A stretch of DNA of 31,997 bases from an uncultured Rickettsiales bacterium. Its GTDB lineage: Bacteria > Pseudomonadota > Alphaproteobacteria > UBA8366. Positions 15,803-24,504 of the stretch are shown here, piece by piece (position 1 is the first letter of the stretch; each line of letters begins with the position of its first letter). A program made the position numbers and the translations under genes. The DNA is taken from the NCBI GenBank assembly GCA_913046825.1, contig CAJWTF010000027.1, forward strand, positions 1 to 31,997, written 5' to 3'. A model generated the notes under the pieces. It did no database searches. It saw only the letters and a program-made list of their open reading frames with translations, and had not been told where the DNA came from.

Positions 15803-17263
15803 ATGGCCACGATTATGATCCAGGGTACGAGCTCCGACGCTGGCAAATCGCTGGTGACGGCCGGACTCTGCCGGGCGTTCACAAATCGCGGCCTCAAAGT
15901 GCGGCCCTTCAAACCGCAGAACATGTCGAATAACGCAGCAGTCACGCCAGATGGTGGTGAAATAGGACGCGCCCAGGCATTGCAGGCCCGTGCCTGCCGG
16001 TCAGAACCCAACGTCGACATGAACCCCATTCTTCTAAAACCGCAAACCGATGTGGGCTCACAATTGATCGTGCGGGGAAAAGTGCGGCGCAACACAACGG
16101 CGCGCGAATATTACACCTTGAAAGACGAGTTGCTGCCGGTCGCCATCGAGAGTTTCGAGCGCCTCGAATCCGATTGTGATCTGGTCGTTGCTGAAGGTGC
16201 TGGTAGTCCGGCTGAAGTCAATCTGCGTTATGCAGACATCGCGAATATGGGTTTCGCCGTCCCGACTAAAACGCCAGTCGTTTTGGTCGGCGACATCGAA
16301 CGCGGCGGTGTCATCGCCAGCGTGCTCGGCACCTGGCATCTTTTGGAGAGAGATGAACGCGCTTTGCTTGCGGGTTACATCGTCAACAAGTTCCGGGGCG
16401 ATCCGTCGCTTTTCGACGACGGTTTGGCGCGCATTACTCAGGATACGGGACTGCGCAGCTTCGGTGTCCTGCCATGGTTCGAGGATGCGAGAAAGCTACC
16501 CGCCGAAGACGCCTTGGCCCTGGGTCGGTACGGCGGGGAGCATGCCGGACCGATCAAAATCGTCGTGCCGGTCTTCTCCCGCGTCGCTAATTTCGACGAT
16601 CTCGATCCCCTTGCCGCCGAACCTGACATTGAATTGGTCATGATCAAGTCGGGGCGCCCACTGCCAGGTGATGCCAACCTCGTCCTGTTGACCGGATCAA
16701 AATCAACGCGTGGCGATCTCGCTCTTTTGCGTGAGAACGGTTGGGATATTGATATCAAGGCGCATGTCCGCCGCGGCGGATTGTTACTGGGCTTGTGTGC
16801 CGGATATCAAATGCTGGGCCGAGAGATTGCAGACCCAGACGGAATAGAGAGCGCTCCGGGGAATTCGGTAGGCCTTGGTTTATTGGATGTGGTCTCTCGC
16901 CTGGAGGGTAACAAAACGCTCAAGACTACCAGCGGCACAGATGTGCGCACTGGCCTGCCGGTAACTGGCTACGAGATGCATATCGGTAAAACGACAGGCC
17001 CTGGCACTCATTTCCCCATGTTGCAGATCGACGGCCGAGACGAGGGCGCGGTCTCGGGCGATGGGTTAGTTGCCGGATGCTATCTCCACGGCCTGTTCGC
17101 CAATGACGATTTTCGCCACGGGTTCCTCACGCAACTCAAACCCCGGCCAGAAAGCGGCATTCGCTACGAACAACAAGTCGAGAGTACACTCGACGCCTTA
17201 GCCACCCACTGCGAAGCCCACCTCGATCTCGACGGTATCGCGGCTGCGGCGGGAGTTCCTTAG
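15803..17263 (+). CDS. cobQ: Cobyric acid synthase
   Basis: CobQ (486 residues; CbiP) amidates four carboxylates of adenosylcobyrinic acid a,c-diamide using glutamine and ATP. The N-terminal dethiobiotin-synthetase-like domain starts 'IMIQGTSSDAGKSLVTAGLCR', with 'RPFKPQNMSNNAAVTPDGGEIGRAQALQA' and 'VVAEGAGSPAEVNL'. The C-terminal class I glutamine amidotransferase domain has the nucleophile Cys332 in 'LLLGLCAGYQMLG' and the His in 'GCYLHGLFAND'. It is the last gene of the riboswitch operon. Its stop codon overlaps the stop codon of cbiB on the other strand by three bases, leaving no room for a terminator. Confidence 0.95.
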   Translation: MATIMIQGTSSDAGKSLVTAGLCRAFTNRGLKVRPFKPQNMSNNAAVTPDGGEIGRAQALQARACRSEPNVDMNPILLKPQTDVGSQLIVRGKVRRNTTAREYYTLKDELLPVAIESFERLESDCDLVVAEGAGSPAEVNLRYADIANMGFAVPTKTPVVLVGDIERGGVIASVLGTWHLLERDERALLAGYIVNKFRGDPSLFDDGLARITQDTGLRSFGVLPWFEDARKLPAEDALALGRYGGEHAGPIKIVVPVFSRVANFDDLDPLAAEPDIELVMIKSGRPLPGDANLVLLTGSKSTRGDLALLRENGWDIDIKAHVRRGGLLLGLCAGYQMLGREIADPDGIESAPGNSVGLGLLDVVSRLEGNKTLKTTSGTDVRTGLPVTGYEMHIGKTTGPGTHFPMLQIDGRDEGAVSGDGLVAGCYLHGLFANDDFRHGFLTQLKPRPESGIRYEQQVESTLDALATHCEAHLDLDGIAAAAGVP

Positions 17264-18249
17264 ATGCTCAGCGCCAAAACACCAAAGCCGAGCATGATGA
17301 TACCCGAGACGGCATATAGGCGTAGTGCGCGCCGAATATCTTGCGCGCCCGGGTCTCGCCGACCGCCTCCCATCCAGGCATCATCCACATGACGCTCGCC
17401 ATAGACACGCGGGCCCGCCAAGGCCAACCCCAGTGCCCCGGCCATCGCCGCTTCCGGCCAACCGGCATTCGGCGATCTGTGTTTTGGCGCATCCCGACGC
17501 ATGGCGATCAACGCCGCCCGCCCGCTCGTAGTCGGCAAAACCAAGGCCGACAGTACAAAGATAATTCCCGCCAAACGTGCGGGCGCCAAGTTCGCCAGAT
17601 CATCGAGCCGCGCCGCGGCCCAGCCAAAGGCTTCGTAGCGTTCATTGCGATAACCCACCATGCTATCGAGCGTGTTGATGGCCTTGTAAGCGAGTATGCC
17701 CGGCAATCCAAAAACGATGTAAAAGACCACCGGAGCCACGACACCGTCACTAAAGTTTTCCGCCGCCGATTCGATGGCGGCCCGCGCGACCCCCGCATCG
17801 TCGAGGCTTTGCGGGTCGCGCCCAACGATATGGCCAACCGCGCTCCGGCCCGCGTCGAGGCTTTCGTCGAGGCCTGCGGCAACACGCCAAACATGCGCAT
17901 AGAGATCGCGATTGGCGATCAGGACGGCGACGAATATCGCTTCGCCAATCCATGCCCATTCGAACAATACCATTCGCAATCCCAAACCGAGCAGCCAGCC
18001 AATCGCTGCGCAGCTACCGACGAGCGCCAAGACCATCAAAAATCCGGCGAAACGCCGCGACCAATTGGCGGATTTCGGGTTGTTGAGTGCGGAATCAAAC
18101 CGACCAATCATCTCGCCAAGAATGGCAACCGGGTGCGGGACATGACGATAGAGCCAGTGGGGATCACCCACCAATGCATCGAGAATGAAGGCCAAAGCCA
18201 ATATCCAATGATGGATTTGGCCGCCGGAATATTGCTCGGGAAACGACAT
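17260..18249 (-). CDS. cbiB: Adenosylcobinamide-phosphate synthase
   Basis: This is a membrane enzyme of 329 residues (CbiB in Salmonella, CobD in Pseudomonas denitrificans). It attaches (R)-1-amino-2-propanol (phosphate) to adenosylcobyric acid. Diagnostic segments are 'LALAFILDALVGDPHWLYRHVPHPVAILG' near the N-terminus, 'AAIESAAENFSDGVVAPVVFYIVFGLPG' in the middle and 'YKAINTLDSMVGYRNERYEAFGWAAARLDD'. Several hydrophobic helices are visible. The frame is open to 18477, but the ATG at 18249 gives the normal start. The upstream extension is arginine/histidine-rich and not like the family, and it would overlap cbiX. It faces cobQ tail to tail with a 4-base overlap, and it is divergent from cbiX. 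Confidence 0.93.
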   Translation of the reverse strand: MSFPEQYSGGQIHHWILALAFILDALVGDPHWLYRHVPHPVAILGEMIGRFDSALNNPKSANWSRRFAGFLMVLALVGSCAAIGWLLGLGLRMVLFEWAWIGEAIFVAVLIANRDLYAHVWRVAAGLDESLDAGRSAVGHIVGRDPQSLDDAGVARAAIESAAENFSDGVVAPVVFYIVFGLPGILAYKAINTLDSMVGYRNERYEAFGWAAARLDDLANLAPARLAGIIFVLSALVLPTTSGRAALIAMRRDAPKHRSPNAGWPEAAMAGALGLALAGPRVYGERHVDDAWMGGGRRDPGAQDIRRALRLYAVSGIIMLGFGVLALSI

Positions 18250-18332
18250 AAACACACTACAACCCTGCGCGCCGAATCGCGGCGCGTCAACGACAACAAT
18301 CGGCGACCAAGGTCGCGACGAACTGCGAGGAT
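18250..18332. promoter_or_regulatory. Divergent cbiB/cbiX intergenic region with a GC-rich hairpin
   Basis: These 83 bp must hold the promoters of cbiB (leftward) and the cbiX operon (rightward). Bases 18268-18274 and 18280-18286 form an inverted repeat (CGCGCCG / CGGCGCG) around a 5-base loop. It might be an operator or a leader hairpin. I see no cobalamin riboswitch elements here and no strong -35/-10 pair. Confidence 0.35.
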
Positions 18333-19379
18333 ATGATGACGGGTAAGACAGGAGTTCTACTTTGTGGGCATGGTAGCCGAGACACCAATGCCATCCGCGA
18401 GTTCGCCGTTTTGGCGAAAATGCTGGATAAACGCCTGCCCGACGTCGATGTCGATCATGGCTTCCTCGAATTCGCAACTCCGGTCATCCACACGGCCCTC
18501 AATGCGCTGCGGGAGAAAGGCAATACAGAGATTCTGGCATTGCCCGGCATGCTGTTTGCCGCCGGTCACGTCAAAAATGACATCCCGTCCGTGCTGAATA
18601 CCTACATGGTTCAGAACCCCGGCATGAACGTGCATTACGGTCGCGAACTTGGCATCGATCTGAAGATGGTACGGGCTGCGGGGCAACGTATACAAGAAAC
18701 GTTGGATAGCGCGCCAAATGGCATCTCGAAACACGAGACACTGTTGATGGTGGTGGGTCGTGGCGCTTCCGATCCAGATGCCAATTCCAACATCTCCAAG
18801 GTCATGCGCCTGTTGTGGGAGGCCTTTGGGTTTGGCTGGGGCGAAGTCTGCTATTCGGGCGTCACCTTTCCTCTGGTGGAGCCAGGATTGGAACATGCGA
18901 CAAAACTCGGATTTAAGCGGATCATCGTATTCCCCTATTTCCTGTTCACCGGCATTTTAGTGAAACGCATTTACGACTACACCGATGTGGTAGCGACCCG
19001 GCACCCGGAGATCGAGTTCATCAAGGCCCCTTATCTAAACGCGCAACCGTTGGTGCTGGAGACTTTCGTCGACCGAATGGTCGAAATTCAAGAAGGCACC
19101 GGCAACATGAATTGTCAGATGTGCAAATACCGCGAACAGGTATTGGGTTTCGAGGACGAAGTCGGATTGCCGCAAGAAAGCCATCATCATCATGTCGAAG
19201 GCATTGGCACCAACGAAGACCAAAGCCATACCCATGATCACAGCCATAGTCACGGTCACCATCACGGTGACGGCCATGATCACGACCACAGCCACGATCA
19301 TGGCCACCATCCCTATCCCCACGCCGATCACCCGCTCGGCCCCGTTACCATGGAACCATCGAAAGACGACGCGGACTAA
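18333..19379 (+). CDS. cbiX: Sirohydrochlorin cobaltochelatase, long form with Fe-S motif and His-rich tail
   Basis: CbiX (348 residues) inserts cobalt into sirohydrochlorin, the early cobalt step of the anaerobic-type pathway. The metal-binding/catalytic histidines are expected to be His13 in 'LLCGHGSRD' and His79 in 'LPGMLFAAGHVKNDIP'. The second half ('LLMVVGRGASDPDANSN', 'IIVFPYFLFTGILVKRIYD') repeats the chelatase fold, so this is the two-domain long form. Near the C-terminus is an MxCxxC motif (residues 259-264, MNCQMC), as known from the Fe-S-containing CbiX of Bacillus megaterium. After it comes a tail with about 21 histidines (284-333). ATGs at 18333 and 18336 are both possible, with GAGG just upstream. 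It heads the corrin-ring operon, four bases before cobH. Confidence 0.92.
   Translation: MMTGKTGVLLCGHGSRDTNAIREFAVLAKMLDKRLPDVDVDHGFLEFATPVIHTALNALREKGNTEILALPGMLFAAGHVKNDIPSVLNTYMVQNPGMNVHYGRELGIDLKMVRAAGQRIQETLDSAPNGISKHETLLMVVGRGASDPDANSNISKVMRLLWEAFGFGWGEVCYSGVTFPLVEPGLEHATKLGFKRIIVFPYFLFTGILVKRIYDYTDVVATRHPEIEFIKAPYLNAQPLVLETFVDRMVEIQEGTGNMNCQMCKYREQVLGFEDEVGLPQESHHHHVEGIGTNEDQSHTHDHSHSHGHHHGDGHDHDHSHDHGHHPYPHADHPLGPVTMEPSKDDAD
19182..19331 (+). repeat. Histidine-codon-rich low-complexity tract in cbiX
   Basis: Repeated CAT/CAC codons alternating with GAT, GAC, AGC and GGT/GGC encode a His/Asp/Ser/Gly tail. It resembles short tandem repeats at DNA level but is explained by the encoded metal-binding tail. 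Confidence 0.85.
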
Positions 19380-19383
19380 ATCT

Positions 19384-20013
19384 ATGAGTACCTATATTCG
19401 CAACCCCAAGGAAATTTACCGACGTTCCTTCGCCATTGTGCGTGAGGAAACGATGCTCGATGACTTACCGCCTGAAATGGCAGAGGTCACGATCCGTCTG
19501 GTGCATTCCTGCGGCATGCCGGAGATCATCCCGGACCTCTCATGGTCGCCCGATCTCGTCGCGTCAGCAAAACAAGCCTTGCTAGCCGGCAAACCCATCG
19601 TCACCGACGTGCGGATGACGGAAGTCGGGATCATTCGAAATCGCCTAACGAACAACAACCCGGTGCACTGCGCCATAAGTGATCCAGATGCGGCGACTAT
19701 CGCACAAGAACGCGGGACGACACGCTCCGCTGTCGCCATCGAAAACCTTGCATCGGAATGGAACGGCGGCGTAGTCGCCATCGGCTCCGCACCAACAGCA
19801 CTATTCCGGGTGTTGGAACTGATAGCGGAAGGTGTCGCGCGCCCGGCAGCCATTCTCGGCTTTCCAGTCGGATTTGTCGGCGCCGCGGAATCGAAAGAGG
19901 CACTGATTGCCGACAATCTCGGGGTACCGTATCTCACCTTGCGCGGACGGCGTGGCGGAAGTGCGCTCGCCGCCGCCGCAGTAAACGCGCTCTCCGGCCC
20001 CTTGGAGGGTTAA
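19384..20013 (+). CDS. cobH: Precorrin-8X methylmutase (CobH/CbiC)
   Basis: CobH (209 residues) moves the methyl group from C11 to C12 of (cobalt-)precorrin-8X, giving (cobalt) hydrogenobyrinic/cobyrinic acid. The catalytic His is His41 in 'IRLVHSCGMPEI'. Other family blocks are 'KPIVTDVRMTEVGIIRNR', 'TRSAVAIENLASEWNGGVVAIGSAPTALFRVLEL' and 'AAILGFPVGFVGAAESKEAL', ending 'LTLRGRRGGSALAAAAVNAL'. The frame is open further upstream, but the ATG at 19384 gives the normal start just after the cbiX stop. The upstream extension is only the shifted reading of the His tract. It lies in the cbiX-cobM operon with 3-4 base gaps. Confidence 0.95.
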   Translation: MSTYIRNPKEIYRRSFAIVREETMLDDLPPEMAEVTIRLVHSCGMPEIIPDLSWSPDLVASAKQALLAGKPIVTDVRMTEVGIIRNRLTNNNPVHCAISDPDAATIAQERGTTRSAVAIENLASEWNGGVVAIGSAPTALFRVLELIAEGVARPAAILGFPVGFVGAAESKEALIADNLGVPYLTLRGRRGGSALAAAAVNALSGPLEG

Positions 20014-20016
20014 GCG

Positions 20017-21225
20017 ATGTCGGAGAAATGGCTTTCCATTATTGGGATCGGCGAAGATGGGCTGGATGGACTAACACCGGCTGCCAAGACCCTGCTCGAT
20101 ACGGCAAAGATTCTCATCGGCGGCGAGCGGCACCTGGCAATGGTGCCCGACGACGTGCGCGAACGACGGGCCTGGCCAAGCCCAATCCGCACATTGATGC
20201 CCGAGATCGAGGCACTGCGGGGGCAACGGGTCTGCGTCCTTGCGACCGGCGATCCAATGCATTTTGGTGTCGGTACGACATTGCTGCGCGGTATTCCCGC
20301 CTCCGAAGTGACCATCGTTCCGGGCCGCTCCGCCTTAACAATGGCGACGGCGCGTCTCGGGTGGACGCGGCATGAAACAGATTGTCTGACCTTGCATGGG
20401 CGGCCCTTGGAGTTGCTCCACGCCTATCTTTACCCGGGCGCGAAGCTCCTGGTTTTGACTGACGACGGAGCGGCACCAAAGGCCATCGCGGAACTGCTCA
20501 CCGAGCGCGGATATGGGCCGAGCCAACTTACGGTCCTAGAACGCATGGATGGAGCTTCCGAAAGCCACATCGACGGTACCGCAGCGACCTGGGCCACGGA
20601 TCAAACAGACGATTTCAACACGGTAGCCATCCACTGTACCGCTGAGCCAAACGCTACTCATCTCACTCGGACGCCGGGCCTACCGGATGACGCATTCGAA
20701 CATGACGGCCAGCTCACAAAACAAGAGGTTCGTGCCATCACCCTATCTGCGCTGGCTCCGGCACCGGGTACAATATTGTGGGATGTAGGTGCCGGATGCG
20801 GTTCAATCGCCATCGAATGGATGCGCCAACACCCGCGAAATTCCGCCGTCGCCATTGAGCATAATGCCGATCGCCTGCAACTGATCGCCACCAACGCAAG
20901 CGCACTGGGCGCTCCAAGGATGCAGATCATCTCCGGCAAAGCACCCGATGCACTCGCCAGTCTCGTGCCGCCGGACGCGGTCTTCATCGGCGGCGGCATC
21001 ACGACGGGTGGATTAATCGAGCGCTGTTGGAGCGAATTGAAACCAGGCGGCCGATTGGTCGCTAACGTCGTCACTACGGAAGGCGAACGGATTTTGAGTA
21101 ACTGGCGAGAGAATTATGGCGGTGATCTTCGGCGCATCTCCATCGAACGCGCGGAGCCGGTCGGACGTCTAACCGGATGGCGTCCCGCAATGACGGTCAC
21201 CCAATATATCGGCAGGAAATCATGA
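20017..21225 (+). CDS. cobL: Precorrin-6Y C5,15-methyltransferase (decarboxylating), CbiE-CbiT fusion
   Basis: CobL (402 residues) methylates C5 and C15 and decarboxylates the C12 acetate side chain. The N-terminal half (about 1-200) is a CbiE-type tetrapyrrole methylase starting 'WLSIIGIGEDGLDGLTPAA', with 'VCVLATGDPMHFGVGTTLL' and 'VTIVPGRSALTMATARLGW'. The C-terminal half (about 225-402) is a Rossmann-type CbiT methyltransferase. It has the S-adenosylmethionine loop 'LWDVGAGCGSIAIEWMR' (about 253-269) and 'PDAVFIGGGITTGGLIERCW'. The fusion is the normal aerobic-pathway form. It is coupled to cobI by an ATGA overlap. Confidence 0.95.
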   Translation: MSEKWLSIIGIGEDGLDGLTPAAKTLLDTAKILIGGERHLAMVPDDVRERRAWPSPIRTLMPEIEALRGQRVCVLATGDPMHFGVGTTLLRGIPASEVTIVPGRSALTMATARLGWTRHETDCLTLHGRPLELLHAYLYPGAKLLVLTDDGAAPKAIAELLTERGYGPSQLTVLERMDGASESHIDGTAATWATDQTDDFNTVAIHCTAEPNATHLTRTPGLPDDAFEHDGQLTKQEVRAITLSALAPAPGTILWDVGAGCGSIAIEWMRQHPRNSAVAIEHNADRLQLIATNASALGAPRMQIISGKAPDALASLVPPDAVFIGGGITTGGLIERCWSELKPGGRLVANVVTTEGERILSNWRENYGGDLRRISIERAEPVGRLTGWRPAMTVTQYIGRKS

Positions 21226-21929
21226 GCGGCACACTGTACGGCCTAGGTGTCGGACCGGGTGACCCAGACCTCATTACACTAAAGGCGCTCCGTATTCTGC
21301 AATCCGCATCCGTTCTCGCCTATCCGGCGCCGGAAGTGGGGGAAAGCCTTGCGCGGAAAATCGTTTCTCCACATCTCCCCGGCACGCAGATCGAGATTGC
21401 CATTCGCATGCCGCTCTCGGCGCCTAATTTTCCTGACGACGAAGTTTATGGCGAAGCCGCAATCTCGTTGAAGGAACATCTCGCCGAAGGCCGCGATATC
21501 GCAGTACTTTGCGAGGGTGATCCGTTTTTCTACGGCTCGTTCATGTATCTCTTCTCGCGCATGGTGGCGGACTACAAAGTCGAAGTTGTCCCCGGCGTCT
21601 CCTCACCGATGGCTTGTGCTGCGGTCCTCGGTGCACCCTTGGCTGCCCAAAATGATGTCCTGACGATCTTGCCGGGGCCTCTCGATACGGAAGCCTTGCG
21701 CTCGCGCCTGGAGGTCACAGATGCGGCGGCGATCATAAAGCTCGGCCGGCATTTCCTACGCATCCGTGCCTTACTTGAGGACATGGATCTGATCGCACAA
21801 TCACGCTACGTGGAACGGGCGACGATGGATGCGGAACGCATAGCACCGCTTGATGAGGTAGACCCGACCTCGTCACCCTATTTCTCAATGATCCTCGTGC
21901 ATCGCCGGGGGCAGGCATGGCTGCGATGA
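21222..21929 (+). CDS. cobI: Precorrin-2 (or cobalt-factor II) C20-methyltransferase
   Basis: CobI (235 residues) is a class III tetrapyrrole methylase that adds the C20 methyl group. The glycine-rich S-adenosylmethionine loop is 'GLGVGPGDPDLITLKALRIL' (7-26). 'VLCEGDPFFYGSFMYLF' and 'VEVVPGVSSPMACAAVLGAPL' are the classic second and third blocks, and the 'EGDPFFYGSFMY' form points to CobI/CbiL rather than CobM. The ATG at 21222 inside the cobL stop was chosen over an upstream in-frame ATG at 21177 that would add 15 unrelated residues. Whether it acts on the metal-free or the cobalt form cannot be told from sequence; the presence of CbiX favours cobalt-factor II. It overlaps the next gene by 13 bases. 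Confidence 0.93.
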   Translation: MSGTLYGLGVGPGDPDLITLKALRILQSASVLAYPAPEVGESLARKIVSPHLPGTQIEIAIRMPLSAPNFPDDEVYGEAAISLKEHLAEGRDIAVLCEGDPFFYGSFMYLFSRMVADYKVEVVPGVSSPMACAAVLGAPLAAQNDVLTILPGPLDTEALRSRLEVTDAAAIIKLGRHFLRIRALLEDMDLIAQSRYVERATMDAERIAPLDEVDPTSSPYFSMILVHRRGQAWLR

Positions 21930-23728
21930 ACCCACCAGGCATCATCGTCCTAGCCGAGGCGGCATTGGAGACCGCCAAACGCGTCCGCGATCTTTATCCT
22001 GGAGCGGAGATATTCAGGCGTGCCAGGCGTATCTCTGATGGCACGCCATATGACGATACCGGCACGCTACTAAGACGATTATTTGCGGAAAACCGACCCA
22101 TTATCGGCATTTGTGCGGCCGGAATATTGATCCGGCTCCTCGCTCCAGGACTAAGCTCTAAGACAAACGAGCCTCCAGTCCTGGCCCTTTCGGAAGATGG
22201 GCAAGTCGTCGTTCCTCTCTTGGGTGGCCACAACGGAGCAAACCAAATGGCCGGGGAAATTGCTGATTGTCTCCGCGGCAGCGCAGCCCTCACGACTGCG
22301 ACCGACCGGCGATACGGTGTGGCGCTCGACGATCCGCCGCCAGGCTGGGTTCTCGCCAATCCAGAAGACGCAAAATCCTTTTTCGCCGCATTGCTGGCGG
22401 GCGAGAACGTCCGATTATTGAGCGAAGCGGATTGGCTGACGGGGAGCGACCTTCCTATCGACCCCGACGGTAAGCTTACGATAGAGGTGAGCGAAACCAT
22501 CCAGGTCGGGACTGCCAAACACCTCATCTACCATCGCCAAAATCTCACACTCGGTATCGGTTGCGAGCGCGGAGCGTCTTCTGAAGAAATTTCCAACCTA
22601 GTTGCCGAAACTCTATCCGCGAACCACCTACATCCAGCTGCGATCGCCGGTGTCTGGTCCATAGACGTCAAAATGGATGAACCCGGCATTGCGGAACTCG
22701 CGCAGTCGATCGACGTCCCATTACGGTTTTTTCCGCCCAAGACGCTGGAGGCGGAGACACCGAGGTTGGCCAACCCATCGGAACTCGTCTTTCGAGAAGT
22801 CGGTGCCCACGGTGTAGCGGAAGCCGCAGCCCTGGCCGCTGCCGGACCGGCATCGGCACTCATCGTGCCAAAAGCCAAGAGCCTGCGCGCAACCTGCGCC
22901 ATCGCCCGCGCTGCCGAACCGATCGAAGCGACAGCAGGAACGGCACGGGGACACCTAACGCTCGTTGGACTCGGCCCGGGCTCAGCCGAATGGCGCACCG
23001 CAGAATGTGAGACCGTCTTGCACCAAGCGGAAGAGATTGTCGGATTTCAGATGTATATCGACTTGATCGACGACCTCGACCTCGCGGCCCGCAAACACGC
23101 CTTCAAGATTGGCGCAGAAAGCGAGCGTGTTCGCACCGCTCTCGACCTCGCCGCGCAAGGACGGCGGGTCGCGTTGGTCTGTTCCGGCGACGCAGGGATT
23201 TATGCCATGGCGGCGCTCACCTATGAAATGGTCGACGAGAGTTCAAGCGTCGACTGGCGGCGCCTTGATATCAGCGTGGCGCCTGGCATCTCTGCACTTC
23301 AAGCTGCTGCCGCCCGCATTGGGGCACCACTCGGCCATGATTTCTGCACCATCTCGCTCTCTGACCTGCTGACCCCTTGGCCGGTGATCGAGAGTCGCAT
23401 TCGCGCCGCCGCCGATGGTGACTTTGTCGTCGCATTTTACAATCCCGTCTCAAGACGACGGAACACGCAACTTCCTGGCGCGCGGGACATCCTACTCAAT
23501 GTCCGCCCATCGGAAACACCAGTGGTACTCGCTCGCAATCTGGGCCGAGCGGATGAAAGTATCAACGTTATCACCCTCGGAGCCTTAACAACGGTGACGG
23601 TCGACATGACCACTGTCGTGTTGGTCGGCTCTTCCGAGACCCGCCGGATCGATCGCCGGGACGGCGGTGTCTGGGTCTATACGCCGCGCGGTTATGCCGC
23701 CAAGAATTCAAAGGATGCTCATGCATGA
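21917..23728 (+). CDS. cobJ: CbiG-CobJ fusion: cobalt-precorrin-5A hydrolase / precorrin-3B C17-methyltransferase
   Basis: This 603-residue protein has two parts. Residues 1 to about 335 are CbiG. It has an N-terminal domain with 'GICAAGILIRLLAPGL' and 'VVVPLLGGHNGANQMAGEIA', a central region, and a C-terminal domain beginning 'LTLGIGCERGASSEEI' (about 211-226). CbiG opens the ring-A delta-lactone and releases acetaldehyde. Residues about 345-603 are CobJ/CbiH, with the loop 'LTLVGLGPGSAEWRTAE', 'VALVCSGDAGIYAMAALTYE' and 'ISVAPGISALQAAAARIGAPLGHDF'. 'VVAFYNPVSRRRN' and 'PVVLARNLGRADESI' complete it. CobJ/CbiH methylates C17 and drives ring contraction. The fusion couples two consecutive ring-contraction steps. 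ATGs at 21917 and 21926 are both possible. The gene is coupled to cobM by an ATGA overlap. Confidence 0.93.
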   Translation: MAAMNPPGIIVLAEAALETAKRVRDLYPGAEIFRRARRISDGTPYDDTGTLLRRLFAENRPIIGICAAGILIRLLAPGLSSKTNEPPVLALSEDGQVVVPLLGGHNGANQMAGEIADCLRGSAALTTATDRRYGVALDDPPPGWVLANPEDAKSFFAALLAGENVRLLSEADWLTGSDLPIDPDGKLTIEVSETIQVGTAKHLIYHRQNLTLGIGCERGASSEEISNLVAETLSANHLHPAAIAGVWSIDVKMDEPGIAELAQSIDVPLRFFPPKTLEAETPRLANPSELVFREVGAHGVAEAAALAAAGPASALIVPKAKSLRATCAIARAAEPIEATAGTARGHLTLVGLGPGSAEWRTAECETVLHQAEEIVGFQMYIDLIDDLDLAARKHAFKIGAESERVRTALDLAAQGRRVALVCSGDAGIYAMAALTYEMVDESSSVDWRRLDISVAPGISALQAAAARIGAPLGHDFCTISLSDLLTPWPVIESRIRAAADGDFVVAFYNPVSRRRNTQLPGARDILLNVRPSETPVVLARNLGRADESINVITLGALTTVTVDMTTVVLVGSSETRRIDRRDGGVWVYTPRGYAAKNSKDAHA

Positions 23729-24504
23729 CGGTTTATTTCATTGGTGCCGGGCCAGGTGCTGCAGACCTCATCACCATTCGCGGTCAACGATTGATTTCCC
23801 GCTGTCTGGTCTGCCTATACGCGGGATCACTCGTCCCGGAAGAGATCGTCGCCGCCGCACCCAATGATGCGCGCGTGCTTGATACAGCGAGCATGAACCT
23901 TGATGAAATCATCGCGGAAATCACCATCGCCCATCAGAGCGACAAGGATGTAGCCCGAGTTCATTCAGGAGATCCATCGATCTACGGCGCTATCGGGGAG
24001 CAGATGCGGCGGCTAGACGACTTACGAATCGATTACGAGATCGTCCCGGGTGTGCCCGCTTACGCAGCAGCGGCCGCAGCCCTGAAGACCGAACTGACAC
24101 TACCCGATGTGAGCCAGACGATAATCTTGACGCGCACGGCAATGAAATCTTCGGCCATGCCAGCAGGCGAAGAATTGGAAAATTTAGCACGCAGTGGCGC
24201 AACTCTGGCAATCCATCTCTCGGTCCGCAATATCAAATCCGTCATCGAAGCGTTGAACCCGGCCTATGGAAAGGACTGTCCCGTCGCAGTCGTCTATCGG
24301 GTCACCTGGCCAGACGAGCAAATATTGCGCGGCACCCTCTCCGATATCGCTGGGCAAGTTCGCGCCGCTAAGATCACGCGCACCGCTTTAATCCTCGTCG
24401 GCCACGCGCTCGATCCCGCGTCGGGAACGGAGAGCCGATTATATGCTTCCGATCACGTTCATCTTTTTCGTCACCAAAAGAGTAAACGGGCAGGTGAAGC
24501 CTAG
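23725..24504 (+). CDS. cobM: (Cobalt-)precorrin-4 C11-methyltransferase
   Basis: CobM (259 residues; CbiF) adds the C11 methyl group. Family segments are 'VYFIGAGPGAADLITIRGQRLI' (split here as the S-adenosylmethionine loop, 3-24) and 'CLVCLYAGSLVPEEIV', a CobM/CbiF hallmark. 'VARVHSGDPSIYGAIGEQMRRLD' and 'YEIVPGVPAYAAAAAALKTELTLP' follow, then 'QTIILTRTAMKSSAMPAGE'. Length is normal. It starts in the ATGA shared with the CbiG-CobJ stop and ends in a 4-base tail-to-tail overlap with cobK on the other strand. It is the last gene of the cbiX operon. Confidence 0.94.
   Translation: MTVYFIGAGPGAADLITIRGQRLISRCLVCLYAGSLVPEEIVAAAPNDARVLDTASMNLDEIIAEITIAHQSDKDVARVHSGDPSIYGAIGEQMRRLDDLRIDYEIVPGVPAYAAAAAALKTELTLPDVSQTIILTRTAMKSSAMPAGEELENLARSGATLAIHLSVRNIKSVIEALNPAYGKDCPVAVVYRVTWPDEQILRGTLSDIAGQVRAAKITRTALILVGHALDPASGTESRLYASDHVHLFRHQKSKRAGEA

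Noticed and set aside
17341..18336. Long plus-strand frame of 331 codons across cbiB
   Set aside because: It is antisense to a clearly recognisable CbiB, its sequence is Arg/Pro/Gln-rich without family character, and it would overlap the cbiX start.
19200..19325. Possible tandem repeat or CRISPR-like array
   Set aside because: The repetition is simply His/Asp/Ser/Gly codons of the CbiX tail; there are no spacers or constant-length units.
19192..19383. N-terminal extension of cobH in the same frame
   Set aside because: It is an out-of-frame reading of the cbiX His tract (Thr/Ile-rich), and the ATG at 19384 gives the normal family start.
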